From positions 1 through 27,106 of the forward strand of contig DVAE01000026.1 of assembly GCA_014189675.1 (NCBI GenBank): DNA of 27,106 bases, in the 5' to 3' direction. The stretch comes from Candidatus Undinarchaeales archaeon SRR5007147.bin71. Lineage in GTDB: Archaea; Undinarchaeota; Undinarchaeia; Undinarchaeales; Undinarchaeaceae. Below the pieces are notes generated by a model, which was given only the letters and a program-made list of their open reading frames with translations, did not search any database and was not told the DNA's origin. Shown here in pieces: positions 7,202 through 15,410 of this stretch; position 1 is the first letter of the stretch, and every line of letters begins with the position of its first letter. The translations under genes were made by a program, and so were the position numbers.

Positions 7202-7891
7202 ATGGTTTCAGTAATTCTTCTCAAGCCACTTTACCAGGGAAATATAGGTTCCGTAGCCAGAGCCATGAAAAACTTCGGATTTAGTGAACTTGTACTTGTG
7301 GGCTCTGAAATTGGTGAAGAAGCAAGAAAGATGGGAATGCACTCTCAGGACATTTTAGATGAGGCAAAAGTTTTCGACAGTCTTGAAGACGCAGTAGAGA
7401 GTTTTGACCTTCTTGTAGGCACCACTTCCTATGAAAGTGATAAAGATGATAAATTCCTGAAGATGAATTTTACCCCGGCGGAATTGAAAGAAAAGTTATC
7501 GCAGGTGAGTGGAAAAACTGCACTGCTTTTTGGACCGGAGGATTCAGGACTAAGAAATGATGAGCTCGCTCGCTGCGATATGACTGTCAGCATACCGACC
7601 ACAGGAGAATATAGGTCGATGAACTTGTCCCACGCGGTGGCTGTTTTACTTTATGAGCTCTCCAGCCTGAAGGGGAAGAGAGAAGTCAGGATTGCATCAA
7701 GAAAAGAGCTTGATATCATGCGCAAGAACATTGAAGAGATTGCAGAGCTTGCAGGACATACAGAAAAAGAAAAGATATTTAACGAGATGGTCGGTAAGAT
7801 ATTAGGAAGGTCGATGATTACAGGTCGTGAGGCAAGCACGCTTATCGGTTTTCTTAAAAAAGTTAAGGGAGAACTTCGAAAAATAAACTAA
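7202..7891 (+). CDS. trmJ: TrmJ-like tRNA/rRNA 2'-O-ribose methyltransferase (SPOUT)
   Basis: The three SPOUT/SpoU motifs are complete: motif 1 NIGSVARAMKNFG (14-26), motif 2 LLFGPEDSGLRNDEL (around 107-121) and motif 3 IPTTGEYRSMNLSHAVAVLLYEL (starting around 131), which forms the SAM-binding knot. The C-terminal 70 residues are helical, as in the TrmJ family. TrmJ methylates the ribose of tRNA position 32; with no structure at hand a related TrmH-type target cannot be ruled out. The mRNA appears leaderless from the shared TATA element. The stop lies one base before the start of the next gene, so the two are likely co-transcribed. Confidence 0.85.
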   Translation: MVSVILLKPLYQGNIGSVARAMKNFGFSELVLVGSEIGEEARKMGMHSQDILDEAKVFDSLEDAVESFDLLVGTTSYESDKDDKFLKMNFTPAELKEKLSQVSGKTALLFGPEDSGLRNDELARCDMTVSIPTTGEYRSMNLSHAVAVLLYELSSLKGKREVRIASRKELDIMRKNIEEIAELAGHTEKEKIFNEMVGKILGRSMITGREASTLIGFLKKVKGELRKIN

Positions 7892-7892
7892 G

Positions 7893-9164
7893 ATGGTTAT
7901 TGGAATTCCAGCAGACACAAGCATTTGGGGAACAATCGTTAACTGGACAATACTGCTGATAATGTTCATGTACGTTCTTCCGAAGCTTTATCTCTATCAG
8001 ATTTTTTCAAAGCTTGAAATGGCAGCCCAAAAATTCGAGGCAATGTCCAAAAAAAGTCAAGCAATGGTAGTAAAAAAAACATCACCTTTTGGAAGAGCAA
8101 AAAAGGACATACGCGAAAGGGTTACAAGATTCGTTGACTTTTTTATAGTTCCGCCTGTCAGCCTCGACCCATTTGGAATAATCAAGAAACTTGATCATGT
8201 TATAGATAATTCTGACACAAGATTCAGGAAGGCTGCAGATTACATAGCCCCGGATGCAGACAGTGAACAGAAGATGAATGTATTTATGGGAATGCAAGCG
8301 GCCGTTATGATAAATATGGTGGCAAAGGTAGTAAGGCATTATGTCGAAATGACGAAGAAATTCAAGAACCTGCAGTTTGCGATGCTACTGCAAATGCAAC
8401 TTCCAATGTTGGAAAAGATGGTGGAGTCCGAAGTAAAGGGTCTAGAAGCCTTCCTAAACGGTCACGCAATAGGAGACGGAATCGGTCCGATGGTAGTTGC
8501 AAGTCAGTTAGATACTGAAGGAAAGGAGATAGCAAAGGAGGCAATTTCAGTGACTAAGACTGTCAACGGCCGCAGAATAACATTCGTAAAAGCCACTGGA
8601 CCAGGAGGAAGGCTAGGTAAAATTGGAGAAGCTGTTGAAAAAATAGCGGCAAAGGGAAAGGTTGCAAGAATAATAACGGTAGATGCCGCCCAGAAGCTTG
8701 AGGGTGAGAAAACCGGAACAATTTCAGAGGGAGTCGGAATCGCTATGGGAGGACCTGGTGTCCAGCGCTATAAAATAGAAGAAGTGGCTACAAAGTACCG
8801 CCTTCCGATGGATGCAATTGCGATAAAAATGAGCCCATTTGAGGCGATATCGCCTATGCCTGAAAAAGTAGTGGATTCTCTGAACAATGCGGTTGACATG
8901 CTCAATGAAAGGATAGCAGAAGTTCCTAAAGGTCAGCATATTATCGTCGTTGGCGTTGGGAACACCTGCGGAATTCCTAATACAAAAAAGAATCTTGAAA
9001 AACTTGTGAAACGCATAAAAGAGAGAGCACGGAAAATTAAGAAAGCAGAGAAGGAGAAGAATAAGACCTGGTGGGGAGGAACACGGAAAGAGGCAGAGGT
9101 CTGGAATTTTAACCGTGCAGATATTTTAAATTTAGGAAAAACCGCAGGGTTTATTAAGCAATAG
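7893..9164 (+). CDS. Membrane-anchored archaeal protein, DUF1512-like
   Basis: One N-terminal hydrophobic segment (about 11-33) is followed by a long soluble part of about 390 residues. The pattern of an N-terminal anchor, a helical region and a glycine-rich alpha/beta region (KATGPGGRLGKIGEAVEKI around 233-251, AMGGPGVQRYKIEEVA, HIIVVGVGNTCGIPNTKK near 364-381) agrees with my recollection of the archaeal DUF1512 family; function unknown. The repeated Gly loops after beta strands suggest nucleotide or phosphate binding, which is inference. The C-terminus is strongly basic. It begins one base after the TrmJ-like stop and precedes L10e by 22 bases, suggesting a ribosome- or membrane-linked operon. 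Confidence 0.6.
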   Translation: MVIGIPADTSIWGTIVNWTILLIMFMYVLPKLYLYQIFSKLEMAAQKFEAMSKKSQAMVVKKTSPFGRAKKDIRERVTRFVDFFIVPPVSLDPFGIIKKLDHVIDNSDTRFRKAADYIAPDADSEQKMNVFMGMQAAVMINMVAKVVRHYVEMTKKFKNLQFAMLLQMQLPMLEKMVESEVKGLEAFLNGHAIGDGIGPMVVASQLDTEGKEIAKEAISVTKTVNGRRITFVKATGPGGRLGKIGEAVEKIAAKGKVARIITVDAAQKLEGEKTGTISEGVGIAMGGPGVQRYKIEEVATKYRLPMDAIAIKMSPFEAISPMPEKVVDSLNNAVDMLNERIAEVPKGQHIIVVGVGNTCGIPNTKKNLEKLVKRIKERARKIKKAEKEKNKTWWGGTRKEAEVWNFNRADILNLGKTAGFIKQ

Positions 9165-9186
9165 AGGAACATTTTGAGATAAACAA

Positions 9187-9735
9187 ATGGCAGAGAGAGC
9201 TGGAGGCGTATATGCAAGAATGGACGGGAGACCCTACACAAGGGTTTCTAACAAGAAGCCACGTAAGGCTTATGTAAAGGGAGTTCCTCACAACAGAATA
9301 CACAACTTTGAATCCGGAACAAAACGTAATGATTATACAGTCGAATTAATACTTCGGGCCCAGAGAGAGGTTCAAATAAAGCACAATGCTCTTGAGGCTG
9401 CGAGAGTTGCTGTGACAAAAACTCTTTCGCCGCTGGGAAATCAGTATTTCATGAAAATTAGAACTTATCCTCATCACGTTCTCAGAGAAAACCCACTTGC
9501 AACAGGAGCAGGAGCTGACAGGTTCTCAACAGGAATGAGCAAGGCTTTTGGAAAGATTGTAGGCAGGTCAGCCAGAGTCACAAAGAACCAGGCAATAATC
9601 AGCGTTAATGTAAAGAAGGACCAGATTGTTCTTGCAAAAAATGCTCTCAGAAAAGCTTCAATGAAGCTTCCTATTCCGTGCAGAACAGAAATAAAAGAGC
9701 TTGCTGAAGGTAGCAAAACCGCAGCAAGTAAATAA
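9187..9735 (+). CDS. rpl10e: 50S ribosomal protein uL16 (archaeal L10e)
   Basis: The sequence is typical archaeal L10e over its whole length of 182 residues: an N-terminal YTRVSNKKPRKAYVKGVP segment, the central RAQREVQIKHNALEAARVA helix, PHHVLRENPLATGAGADRF (the loop that reaches toward the peptidyl-transferase centre) and the C-terminal TGMSKAFGKIVGRSARV. It helps position tRNA and the 5S-rRNA region of the large subunit. It follows the DUF1512-like gene with a 22-base gap and no clear own TATA box, so it is probably co-transcribed. The stop codon abuts the stop of the convergent methyltransferase-like gene with no spacer. Confidence 0.97.
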   Translation: MAERAGGVYARMDGRPYTRVSNKKPRKAYVKGVPHNRIHNFESGTKRNDYTVELILRAQREVQIKHNALEAARVAVTKTLSPLGNQYFMKIRTYPHHVLRENPLATGAGADRFSTGMSKAFGKIVGRSARVTKNQAIISVNVKKDQIVLAKNALRKASMKLPIPCRTEIKELAEGSKTAASK

Positions 9736-10851
9736 TTATTTAGATTTCCAGAAGAGGGCTATTAGAGCGTCTCGTGAATATGATTTATGTGAAGGTTTTC
9801 CCTTCTTACTCCTACCTTTTCTTGCCTTACCTTTTGTAACTTTTACTCTGAAACCAACTTCAGAGGCTTTTTTCTCGAAACGACCTTTTGTCCAGCCCTG
9901 ATGTAAATTACAAAATGCCTCAAGAGGCATAACAAGAACTTCATTATCAGTTATCGCTGAGAACTCTCCTCTGTCAATTCCATTTTTGTCTTCATATGCC
10001 TCATATTCTTCGATGAAGTCTATTAACTCGTCTTCTACCTCATCAATATTTCTCCAAATTCCAAACTTACTCATATGACAAGGATATGTTTTGTCACCTG
10101 TGAAACGCTCCATAAGATAAGGAGGTTGTGTTTTTTTGTCATCTATGTATCTTTTAATTTCATGCCTAAATTTCTTGAAGTTGATATCTCTGCCATGTTT
10201 TCTTTCACGTGATTTAAGACAGGGTTCCATACCATACATTGATTTAACAAAATCGTCCCTCTTTTTGTTAAAGTATTCAACAGGCTCGCCGACCATATAC
10301 AGTTCATCATTAACTCTACCCTCTCCAGCCTTTCGAACATCCATTAAATTGTAGACGTTTTCAAGTATTTTTCTTTGACCAGTAGAATTATATTCAGAAA
10401 ATTTGAATCCGAACATTGTGAAGATGTCCATATAGGGCTCCTCAAAAAGCTTCTTTATTTTCTTGTTTTCTGAAATTCTGTCGAGAAGCTCTTCAATAAA
10501 AATAACTTTTTTTATGAATTTTGGCGAATAATGACCATTTTTTCTAAGATGTTTTTTAGCGAGATTCATCAGACTGTTGGTAGGTTCTACAGCAATTATT
10601 TGGTGAAGGCTATCCGGAAATTCTCTGTGAAGTTCATACAAATCAGAAAACTCCCTACCAGATCCAATTCCTAGAACAATTATTCTGGTTTTGAGACCTT
10701 TTTTATTGGCTTTTTTAATTCTCTTCTTTAGTTTTTTATAAATCTTTACCTCATAATTACGGGGCAGTGTTACCAAGCCCTTGTTAATAAGAGGGGCAGA
10801 CGCCCAGTAGGCTTCCTGCCCGCTTGAATAATATTCTCTCCAGTCGACCAT
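9736..10851 (-). CDS. Unusual SAM-methyltransferase-fold protein with long basic C-terminal region
   Basis: Residues 55-100 read as a Rossmann SAM-binding start: strand RIIVLGIGSGREF (56-68), then an acidic strand end IIAVEP (85-90) about 25 residues later. The family is not one I can name. The rest (150-371) has few hydrophobic strands, many charged residues, a Cys-His pair in TYPCHMSKFG, and a very basic tail around 335-360 (KVTKGKARKGRSKKGK) suited to binding nucleic acid. The first 30 residues (DWREYYSSGQEAYWASAP) resemble the N-terminal caps of small methyltransferases. The gene looks more AT-rich than its neighbours. A TATA-like tatattaa sits about 25 bases upstream, so translation is probably leaderless. 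Substrate unknown; an RNA or protein target is inference. Confidence 0.5.
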   Translation of the reverse strand: MVDWREYYSSGQEAYWASAPLINKGLVTLPRNYEVKIYKKLKKRIKKANKKGLKTRIIVLGIGSGREFSDLYELHREFPDSLHQIIAVEPTNSLMNLAKKHLRKNGHYSPKFIKKVIFIEELLDRISENKKIKKLFEEPYMDIFTMFGFKFSEYNSTGQRKILENVYNLMDVRKAGEGRVNDELYMVGEPVEYFNKKRDDFVKSMYGMEPCLKSRERKHGRDINFKKFRHEIKRYIDDKKTQPPYLMERFTGDKTYPCHMSKFGIWRNIDEVEDELIDFIEEYEAYEDKNGIDRGEFSAITDNEVLVMPLEAFCNLHQGWTKGRFEKKASEVGFRVKVTKGKARKGRSKKGKPSHKSYSRDALIALFWKSK

Positions 10852-10871
10852 AAAGTAGTGTAGAGATTGAA

Positions 10872-10880
10872 ATTAATATA
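10872..10880 (-). promoter_or_regulatory. TATA box for the methyltransferase-like gene
   Basis: Minus-strand tatattaat is centred about 25 bases before the ATG ending at 10851, consistent with leaderless transcription. Confidence 0.45.
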
Positions 10881-10910
10881 GTTTTTCAAATTGATGAAAA
10901 ATTTAGTAAA

Positions 10911-10919
10911 TTTTATAAG
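10911..10919 (+). promoter_or_regulatory. TATA box for ppsA; decides the start codon
   Basis: The sequence ttttataag ends only 3 bases before the ATG at 10923, so transcription must begin after that codon (expected near 10940). The ATG at 10947 is therefore the likely start. Confidence 0.6.
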
Positions 10920-10946
10920 CACATGAACGCTACCAGACTTGATATT

Positions 10947-13535
10947 ATGAATGATGAAAGTTCTGCCGTGGTGCTCTGGTTTGATTCCATTTCAAAGGAC
11001 GATATAGGGAAAGCAGGAGGGAAAGGTGCCAACCTTGGAGAGATGACATCATTCGGACTTCCGGTTCCGCCTGGTTTTGTTGTGACCGCCCAAGCCTACG
11101 AACTGTTTCTGAAAGAGGCAAATATAGTCGTCGATATGAAGGATATTTTGAAGGACCTTGATGTTGAAGATACGGATGCTCTCAATAAGGCAGCCGAAGC
11201 AATAAAAGGAATGATAAAAAAGGCCTCTATCTCAGAAGAGATTTCAGGACCAATAAAAGAAGCCTATGAAAAAATGTCCATGAAAACTGAGAAAGGAATA
11301 ATACTTGCAGGAACTGGGGAAAGTGGTGAATTTGTTGCAATAAGAAGTTCAGCAACGGCAGAGGACCTTCCAGACGCAAGCTTTGCCGGACAGCAGGCGA
11401 CTTTCCTTAACATCAGGGGCGGAAAAAATGTAATTCAGGCAGTCAAGGACTGCTGGGCATCCCTTTTCGAGCCGAGGGCTATATTTTACAGGGAACGAAA
11501 GGGATTTGAGCACGAGAAAGTTCTGATGTCAGTCATAGTTCAGAAAATGGTGGACTCTGAAAGTGCAGGAGTTATGTTTACATCTAATCCAGTTACAAAC
11601 GATGAATCTGAAATATCCATAGAAGCGGCATGGGGTCTCGGAGAGGCCGTTGTAGCTGGACAGGTGAATCCAGACAGGTACCTGATAGACAAAGAAACAC
11701 TAAGCATAAAGAAAAAGGATGTTCCGCGTAAGGACTTCATGTACATCCGTGATATTTCAACAGGAAAGACTGTTAAAGAAGACCTTAGTGAGGAGACTGG
11801 ATCAAAGCAAGTCCTTAAGGAAGAAGATATGCAGGAGCTCGCCAACCTTGGGAAAAAAATAGAGGAACATTATAACTGGCCACAGGATATTGAATGGGCT
11901 GTTGAAGATGACAAGATATACATACTTCAGACAAGGGCTGTTACCACACTCGGAGAACGGAAGGAAGATAAATCTGAAGAAGGGGAGCAAGAAACAAGCC
12001 AGCCAGTATCTGAAACAAGTGGTTCTGAGCCAGTGAACGAAGAAGGTAGGTCAATAGTTGAAGGTTTCGGGGCAAGCCCAGGAATAGGGGCAGGAAAAGT
12101 AGTTCTTGTACATGATATATCACAGCTTTCGAAGGTTGAGAAAGGAGATATAATGGTGACGGAAATGACGACTCCTGATATGGTCCCGGCAATGGAGAGA
12201 GCGGCAGCCATAGTCACAAACTCCGGGGGTTTGACCTGCCACGCTGCAATAGTTTCAAGAGAGCTTGGAATTCCATGTATAGTCGGAACCAGCAATGCAA
12301 CTGAAGTTCTGAAAAACGAACAGAAAGTAACGGTTAACGCAAACGATGGAAAGGTTTACGAGGGGATTATTAACAGTATGTTAGAAGAGGAAAAGGTAGC
12401 TGCCGAAGAGGAAGATGTAGAGCCAGTTCCTGAAACACGGACAAAAATATATATGAATCTAGGAGTCCCGAACAGAGCAGAGGAGCTGGCAAAGCTGCCC
12501 GTTGACGGAATAGGTCTTATGCGGGAGGAATTCATATTCGCAAGTTCAATTAGAGAGCATCCGCTTGCCATGATAGAACGAGGAGAAGAGCAGAAATTTA
12601 TAGACCTGCTTTCAGAAGGGATTTCAAAAGTTGCAAGAGCCTTCAGTCCAAGGCCTGTAGTTCTGAGACTGTCAGATTTCAAAACAAATGAATATCGTGC
12701 ATTATCAGGTGGAGAAAAATACGAGAAAGAGGAAGAAAACCCTATGATAGGTTGGAGGGGATGTTCCAGATATACTACTGAAGAGTATGGTCCGGCATTC
12801 AGACTTGAGCTGAAGGCTGTAAAGAAAGTCAGAGATGAAATGGGTCTGAAAAACATAATTATAATGCTCCCTTTTGTGAGAATTCTTGACGATGTGAAAA
12901 AAGTCACTGCAATAATGGAGGAAGAAGGTCTCCAAAGAGGTCCTGACCTGAAACTGTGGATGATGGCGGAAGTTCCAAGCAATGTTATACTGGCAGACAA
13001 GTTCGCGGAGCTTGTTGACGGATTTTCTATAGGAAGTAATGACCTGACGCAGACTATTATGGGTGCAGACAGAGATTCTGAACTTCTTCAGAGGCTTGGA
13101 TATTTTGATGAAAGAAATGAGGCTGTGATGAGATCCATAGCAAGGCTGATTAAAGTAGGAAAGGAGAAGGGAATAACGGTTTCTATATGCGGCCAGGCTC
13201 CTTCAGTTTATCCGGAGTTTACGAAATTCCTAGTTGAAGAAGGAATAACATCAATAAGCGTGAACCATGACGTTGTGAAAAGGGTCAAGAGGCTTGTAGC
13301 GGAAGTGGAGAGCGAGCTCAGTAAAACAGCTGAGCAAGAGCCAGTAAGTGAGGTTATAGAAGCCGAGGAAATTATACCTGAAGAAAATCAAGAGGAAAGC
13401 GAGAAAGGAGGAGAATCTGCAGAAGAAGAGCAAGAACAAGTAGAAGAAGAAACTGAAGAGAATGCAAACCAGACGGACCAAGAAACAAGTGATACTGAAG
13501 CTGAAGAGCCTGATGAAGGTCAGCAGACACTCTAA
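10947..13535 (+). CDS. ppsA: Phosphoenolpyruvate synthase (pyruvate, water dikinase)
   Basis: PEP synthase converts pyruvate and ATP to PEP, AMP and phosphate, the entry step of gluconeogenesis. All three domains are present: an N-terminal ATP-grasp-like part (about 12-330, with GGKGANLGEM and AIRSSATAEDLPDASFAGQ), the swivelling phosphohistidine domain with GGLTCHAAIVS (catalytic His432) and the C-terminal TIM barrel (IGLMREEF, GSNDLTQTIMGADRD, and catalytic Cys748 in CGQAPS). I chose ATG 10947 over the in-frame ATG at 10923, which lies too close to the TATA box. Two additions are unusual: an acidic linker at about 335-367 and a Glu-rich tail of about 71 residues (792-862). The enzyme works with the FBP aldolase/phosphatase encoded at 18889. 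Confidence 0.93.
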   Translation: MNDESSAVVLWFDSISKDDIGKAGGKGANLGEMTSFGLPVPPGFVVTAQAYELFLKEANIVVDMKDILKDLDVEDTDALNKAAEAIKGMIKKASISEEISGPIKEAYEKMSMKTEKGIILAGTGESGEFVAIRSSATAEDLPDASFAGQQATFLNIRGGKNVIQAVKDCWASLFEPRAIFYRERKGFEHEKVLMSVIVQKMVDSESAGVMFTSNPVTNDESEISIEAAWGLGEAVVAGQVNPDRYLIDKETLSIKKKDVPRKDFMYIRDISTGKTVKEDLSEETGSKQVLKEEDMQELANLGKKIEEHYNWPQDIEWAVEDDKIYILQTRAVTTLGERKEDKSEEGEQETSQPVSETSGSEPVNEEGRSIVEGFGASPGIGAGKVVLVHDISQLSKVEKGDIMVTEMTTPDMVPAMERAAAIVTNSGGLTCHAAIVSRELGIPCIVGTSNATEVLKNEQKVTVNANDGKVYEGIINSMLEEEKVAAEEEDVEPVPETRTKIYMNLGVPNRAEELAKLPVDGIGLMREEFIFASSIREHPLAMIERGEEQKFIDLLSEGISKVARAFSPRPVVLRLSDFKTNEYRALSGGEKYEKEEENPMIGWRGCSRYTTEEYGPAFRLELKAVKKVRDEMGLKNIIIMLPFVRILDDVKKVTAIMEEEGLQRGPDLKLWMMAEVPSNVILADKFAELVDGFSIGSNDLTQTIMGADRDSELLQRLGYFDERNEAVMRSIARLIKVGKEKGITVSICGQAPSVYPEFTKFLVEEGITSISVNHDVVKRVKRLVAEVESELSKTAEQEPVSEVIEAEEIIPEENQEESEKGGESAEEEQEQVEEETEENANQTDQETSDTEAEEPDEGQQTL

Positions 13536-14026
13536 GAAATTATTTTATCTTTGTATTTCAAAGTGAACCAGCCTATATAATATCCAAGAAGAGCCCCGAA
13601 AATAACATCTGCCGGATAGTGGTGGCCCAGATAAATCCTGCTGATGCCCACGAGTGTTGCCAGCAAATAGAGAATCCATGCGTGGTTTTTCATCTTAAGA
13701 GATAAAACAGAGGAAAGATAAAATGCCCTTGTAGCATGACCGCTGGGGAAAGACGTAGCAATCGCCGAGAGAGGCCTGAGTCTTTCCACAGAAACCTTCA
13801 GGAATCCTGTGAAAAGTTCAATTGCAATAAGACCTAGAAGGACGAGCTTGAAATAGTTCTTTTCTTCTCCGTCATAATAATAGACTATAGGAAGCACTAT
13901 GAACCATATCCAGAAATCCGCCAGGTGGCTTATTGCTGAAAAAAAGAAATCCGGAAGCATGTTACCAGACAAACTATAAATATAAAGGAATAGGCTCTTA
14001 TCAAACGCAATAAGCTCCAGTAGCAT
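13532..14026 (-). CDS. PAP2-family membrane phosphatase
   Basis: The PAP2 acid-phosphatase signature is complete: K-x6-RP (KVSVERLRP), PSGH (FPSGHATRAF) and S-R-x5-H-x3-D (SRIYLGHHYPAD). Five or six hydrophobic helices surround these motifs. The family dephosphorylates lipid phosphates such as polyprenyl diphosphate, so recycling of a lipid carrier is plausible; the substrate is not shown. I start it at ATG 14026 (MLLELIAF), giving 164 residues, because a TATA box lies about 24 bases upstream and the longer reading frame (to 14119) would run back through the dph2 start with an N-terminus unlike the family. Its stop codon overlaps the ppsA stop tail to tail. Confidence 0.85.
   Translation of the reverse strand: MLLELIAFDKSLFLYIYSLSGNMLPDFFFSAISHLADFWIWFIVLPIVYYYDGEEKNYFKLVLLGLIAIELFTGFLKVSVERLRPLSAIATSFPSGHATRAFYLSSVLSLKMKNHAWILYLLATLVGISRIYLGHHYPADVIFGALLGYYIGWFTLKYKDKIIS
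13540..13559 (+). terminator. Possible U-rich terminator after ppsA
   Basis: A T-rich run of about 20 bases follows the ppsA stop by five bases and lies inside the 3' end of the convergent PAP2 gene. Archaeal termination at U-rich tracts makes this plausible, but the tract is interrupted. Confidence 0.35.
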
Positions 14027-14031
14027 AAATT
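14024..14031 (+). promoter_or_regulatory. TATA-like box for dph2, overlapping the PAP2 start codon
   Basis: The sequence cataaatt is centred about 25 bases before the dph2 ATG at 14053. Its first three bases are the complement of the PAP2 ATG, so the two signals share bases. Confidence 0.45.
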
Positions 14032-14045
14032 GTATTTGAAGAGGT

Positions 14046-14053
14046 AATATAAA
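14046..14053 (-). promoter_or_regulatory. TATA box for PAP2 gene, overlapping the dph2 start codon
   Basis: On the minus strand the sequence is tttatatt, centred about 24 bases before the PAP2 ATG ending at 14026. Its edge is the A of the dph2 ATG. Confidence 0.5.
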
Positions 14054-15030
14054 TGTTTGAGGAATATTCCGACGAAATAAGGGAGAAAAACGCCAAGCGG
14101 ATAGCGATACAGCTACCAAGCGGACTTAAGCGGAAAGCTCCGGAAATACTTGCAGAACTGAAAAAGATTGTAGGTGAAGGAGTTGAACTTCTCGTTCTGG
14201 GAGATACCTCATATGGAGCCTGCGACCTCAGGGACATTGAAGCTGAGAAAATAGGAGCTGACCTTATGATTCATTTTGGGCACGCCTCTTTCAGAGTTAA
14301 GGAAGCCCTACCTACAGTCTACGTTGAATTTTTCTCTGATCAGGATATAATTCCAGTTGTTGAGAAAGCCGCTCGAGAGATTAAAGAAGATAGAATAGGA
14401 CTCCTCGCTGTTGTTCAGTTTACACAACAAATTGAAAAAGCCAAAAAAATCCTAGAAAAGGCCGGTAAGAAAGTGATAGTGGGCCAGTCCCAGTCAAGAT
14501 CCAAGCACGCTGGACAGATACTTGGATGTGATTTCACAGCTGGAACTAGCATGGAAAAGGACATTGACTGCTTCTTGTATATAGGGACAGGAGACTTCCA
14601 CCCAGCAGGGGTTGCAATGGGAACTGAAAAAATAGTTTATGTTGCGGATCCTGAGCGAAATAAAATAAGAGATATGGAAGAGCTCAAAGATAAGCTTCTC
14701 AGAGTACGATTTGCGAAAATTGAAGCCGCAAAGAAAGCGAAGAGATTTGGAATCATAGTCAGCCCGAAGGGAGGGCAGAATAGGCTTCCGTATGCAAGAA
14801 AGGTCGCAAGCCTCCTCCAAAAGTTTGGAAAAGAAGCATTTATCGTGGTTGTTGATGAAATAACCCCTCAGAAGCTGGATGAATTTATGTTTGATTATTG
14901 GGTATGCACCGCATGCTCTCGTATAGCATATGATGATGAAGCAGTCTATAAAAAAATGATAACTCCTCAAGAGGTAGAAATAGTTACCGGAGTCAGAGAG
15001 TGGAAGGACTATGTTGTGGATCATTTCTAA
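14053..15030 (+). CDS. dph2: Diphthamide biosynthesis enzyme Dph2 (3-amino-3-carboxypropyl transferase)
   Basis: Dph2 is a non-canonical radical-SAM [4Fe-4S] enzyme that starts diphthamide formation on the conserved His of elongation factor 2. The three cluster cysteines, one per repeated domain, are in place: C57 in SYGACDLRD, C159 in ILGCDF and C288 in CTACSRIAYDD. These match the spacing known from the archaeal homodimeric enzyme. Other signatures are IQLPSGLK at the N-terminus and GDTSYG. The 325-residue length is normal. An extra Cys (C285) lies three residues before the third ligand. The transcript is probably leaderless from a TATA element that overlaps the divergent PAP2 start. A short T5 run at 15063-15067 could contribute to termination. 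Confidence 0.93.
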   Translation: MFEEYSDEIREKNAKRIAIQLPSGLKRKAPEILAELKKIVGEGVELLVLGDTSYGACDLRDIEAEKIGADLMIHFGHASFRVKEALPTVYVEFFSDQDIIPVVEKAAREIKEDRIGLLAVVQFTQQIEKAKKILEKAGKKVIVGQSQSRSKHAGQILGCDFTAGTSMEKDIDCFLYIGTGDFHPAGVAMGTEKIVYVADPERNKIRDMEELKDKLLRVRFAKIEAAKKAKRFGIIVSPKGGQNRLPYARKVASLLQKFGKEAFIVVVDEITPQKLDEFMFDYWVCTACSRIAYDDEAVYKKMITPQEVEIVTGVREWKDYVVDHF

Positions 15031-15073
15031 GTTCAATGATTTCAAGTAGAAAGAGACTTGGATTTTTGAAAAC

Positions 15074-15081
15074 TATTTAAA
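15074..15081 (+). promoter_or_regulatory. TATA box for rpoL
   Basis: The sequence tatttaaa is centred about 28 bases before the ATG at 15106, giving a leaderless or nearly leaderless mRNA. Confidence 0.6.
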
Positions 15082-15105
15082 GTACATAAGTTATAGAAAA
15101 CAGCC

Positions 15106-15378
15106 ATGGAACTTAATGTTGTAAAGGAAGAAAAAGACATGTTGCAAGTCGAACTAGTTGGAGAAACTCATACGCTTGCTAATATCCTTAAGGAAGAGCT
15201 TTACGAAGACCCGAAGGTTAAAGGATCTGCCTATGTCAAGGAAGATTCTCTGGAATCAAACCCAAAACTTGTTATAAGAACATCAGGGAAGAAACCAATG
15301 ACAGCACTGAAAGATGCTGCAAAGAGAATACAGAAAATGGCGGATGAATTCGCCTCAAAGTTTGAAAAAGCCAAGTAG
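15106..15378 (+). CDS. rpoL: DNA-directed RNA polymerase subunit L (Rpb11/AC19 homologue)
   Basis: The 90-residue protein has the Rpb11/alpha-NTD-like dimerisation fold: the conserved GETHTLANILKEEL helix (19-32) followed by strands and the long C-terminal helix from about 64 to 88. It pairs with subunit D to form the assembly platform of RNA polymerase. Length and motif agree with archaeal RpoL. It has its own TATA box and is followed after 32 bases by the signal peptidase gene, which carries its own GAGG ribosome-binding site, so the genes to about 16237 may form one operon. Confidence 0.95.
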   Translation: MELNVVKEEKDMLQVELVGETHTLANILKEELYEDPKVKGSAYVKEDSLESNPKLVIRTSGKKPMTALKDAAKRIQKMADEFASKFEKAK

Positions 15379-15410
15379 CTTGTTTTCAGATTCTAGGTTA
15401 TGAGGATTTA

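Noticed and set aside
10923-10946. Earlier in-frame ATG for ppsA at 10923
   Set aside because: It lies 3 bases after the TATA box, upstream of the expected transcription start, and would add eight residues not typical of the family.
14027-14119. Longer N-terminus for the PAP2 gene, up to 14119
   Set aside because: It would run antisense through the dph2 start and promoter; the added residues have no family support, and a TATA box fits the ATG at 14026.
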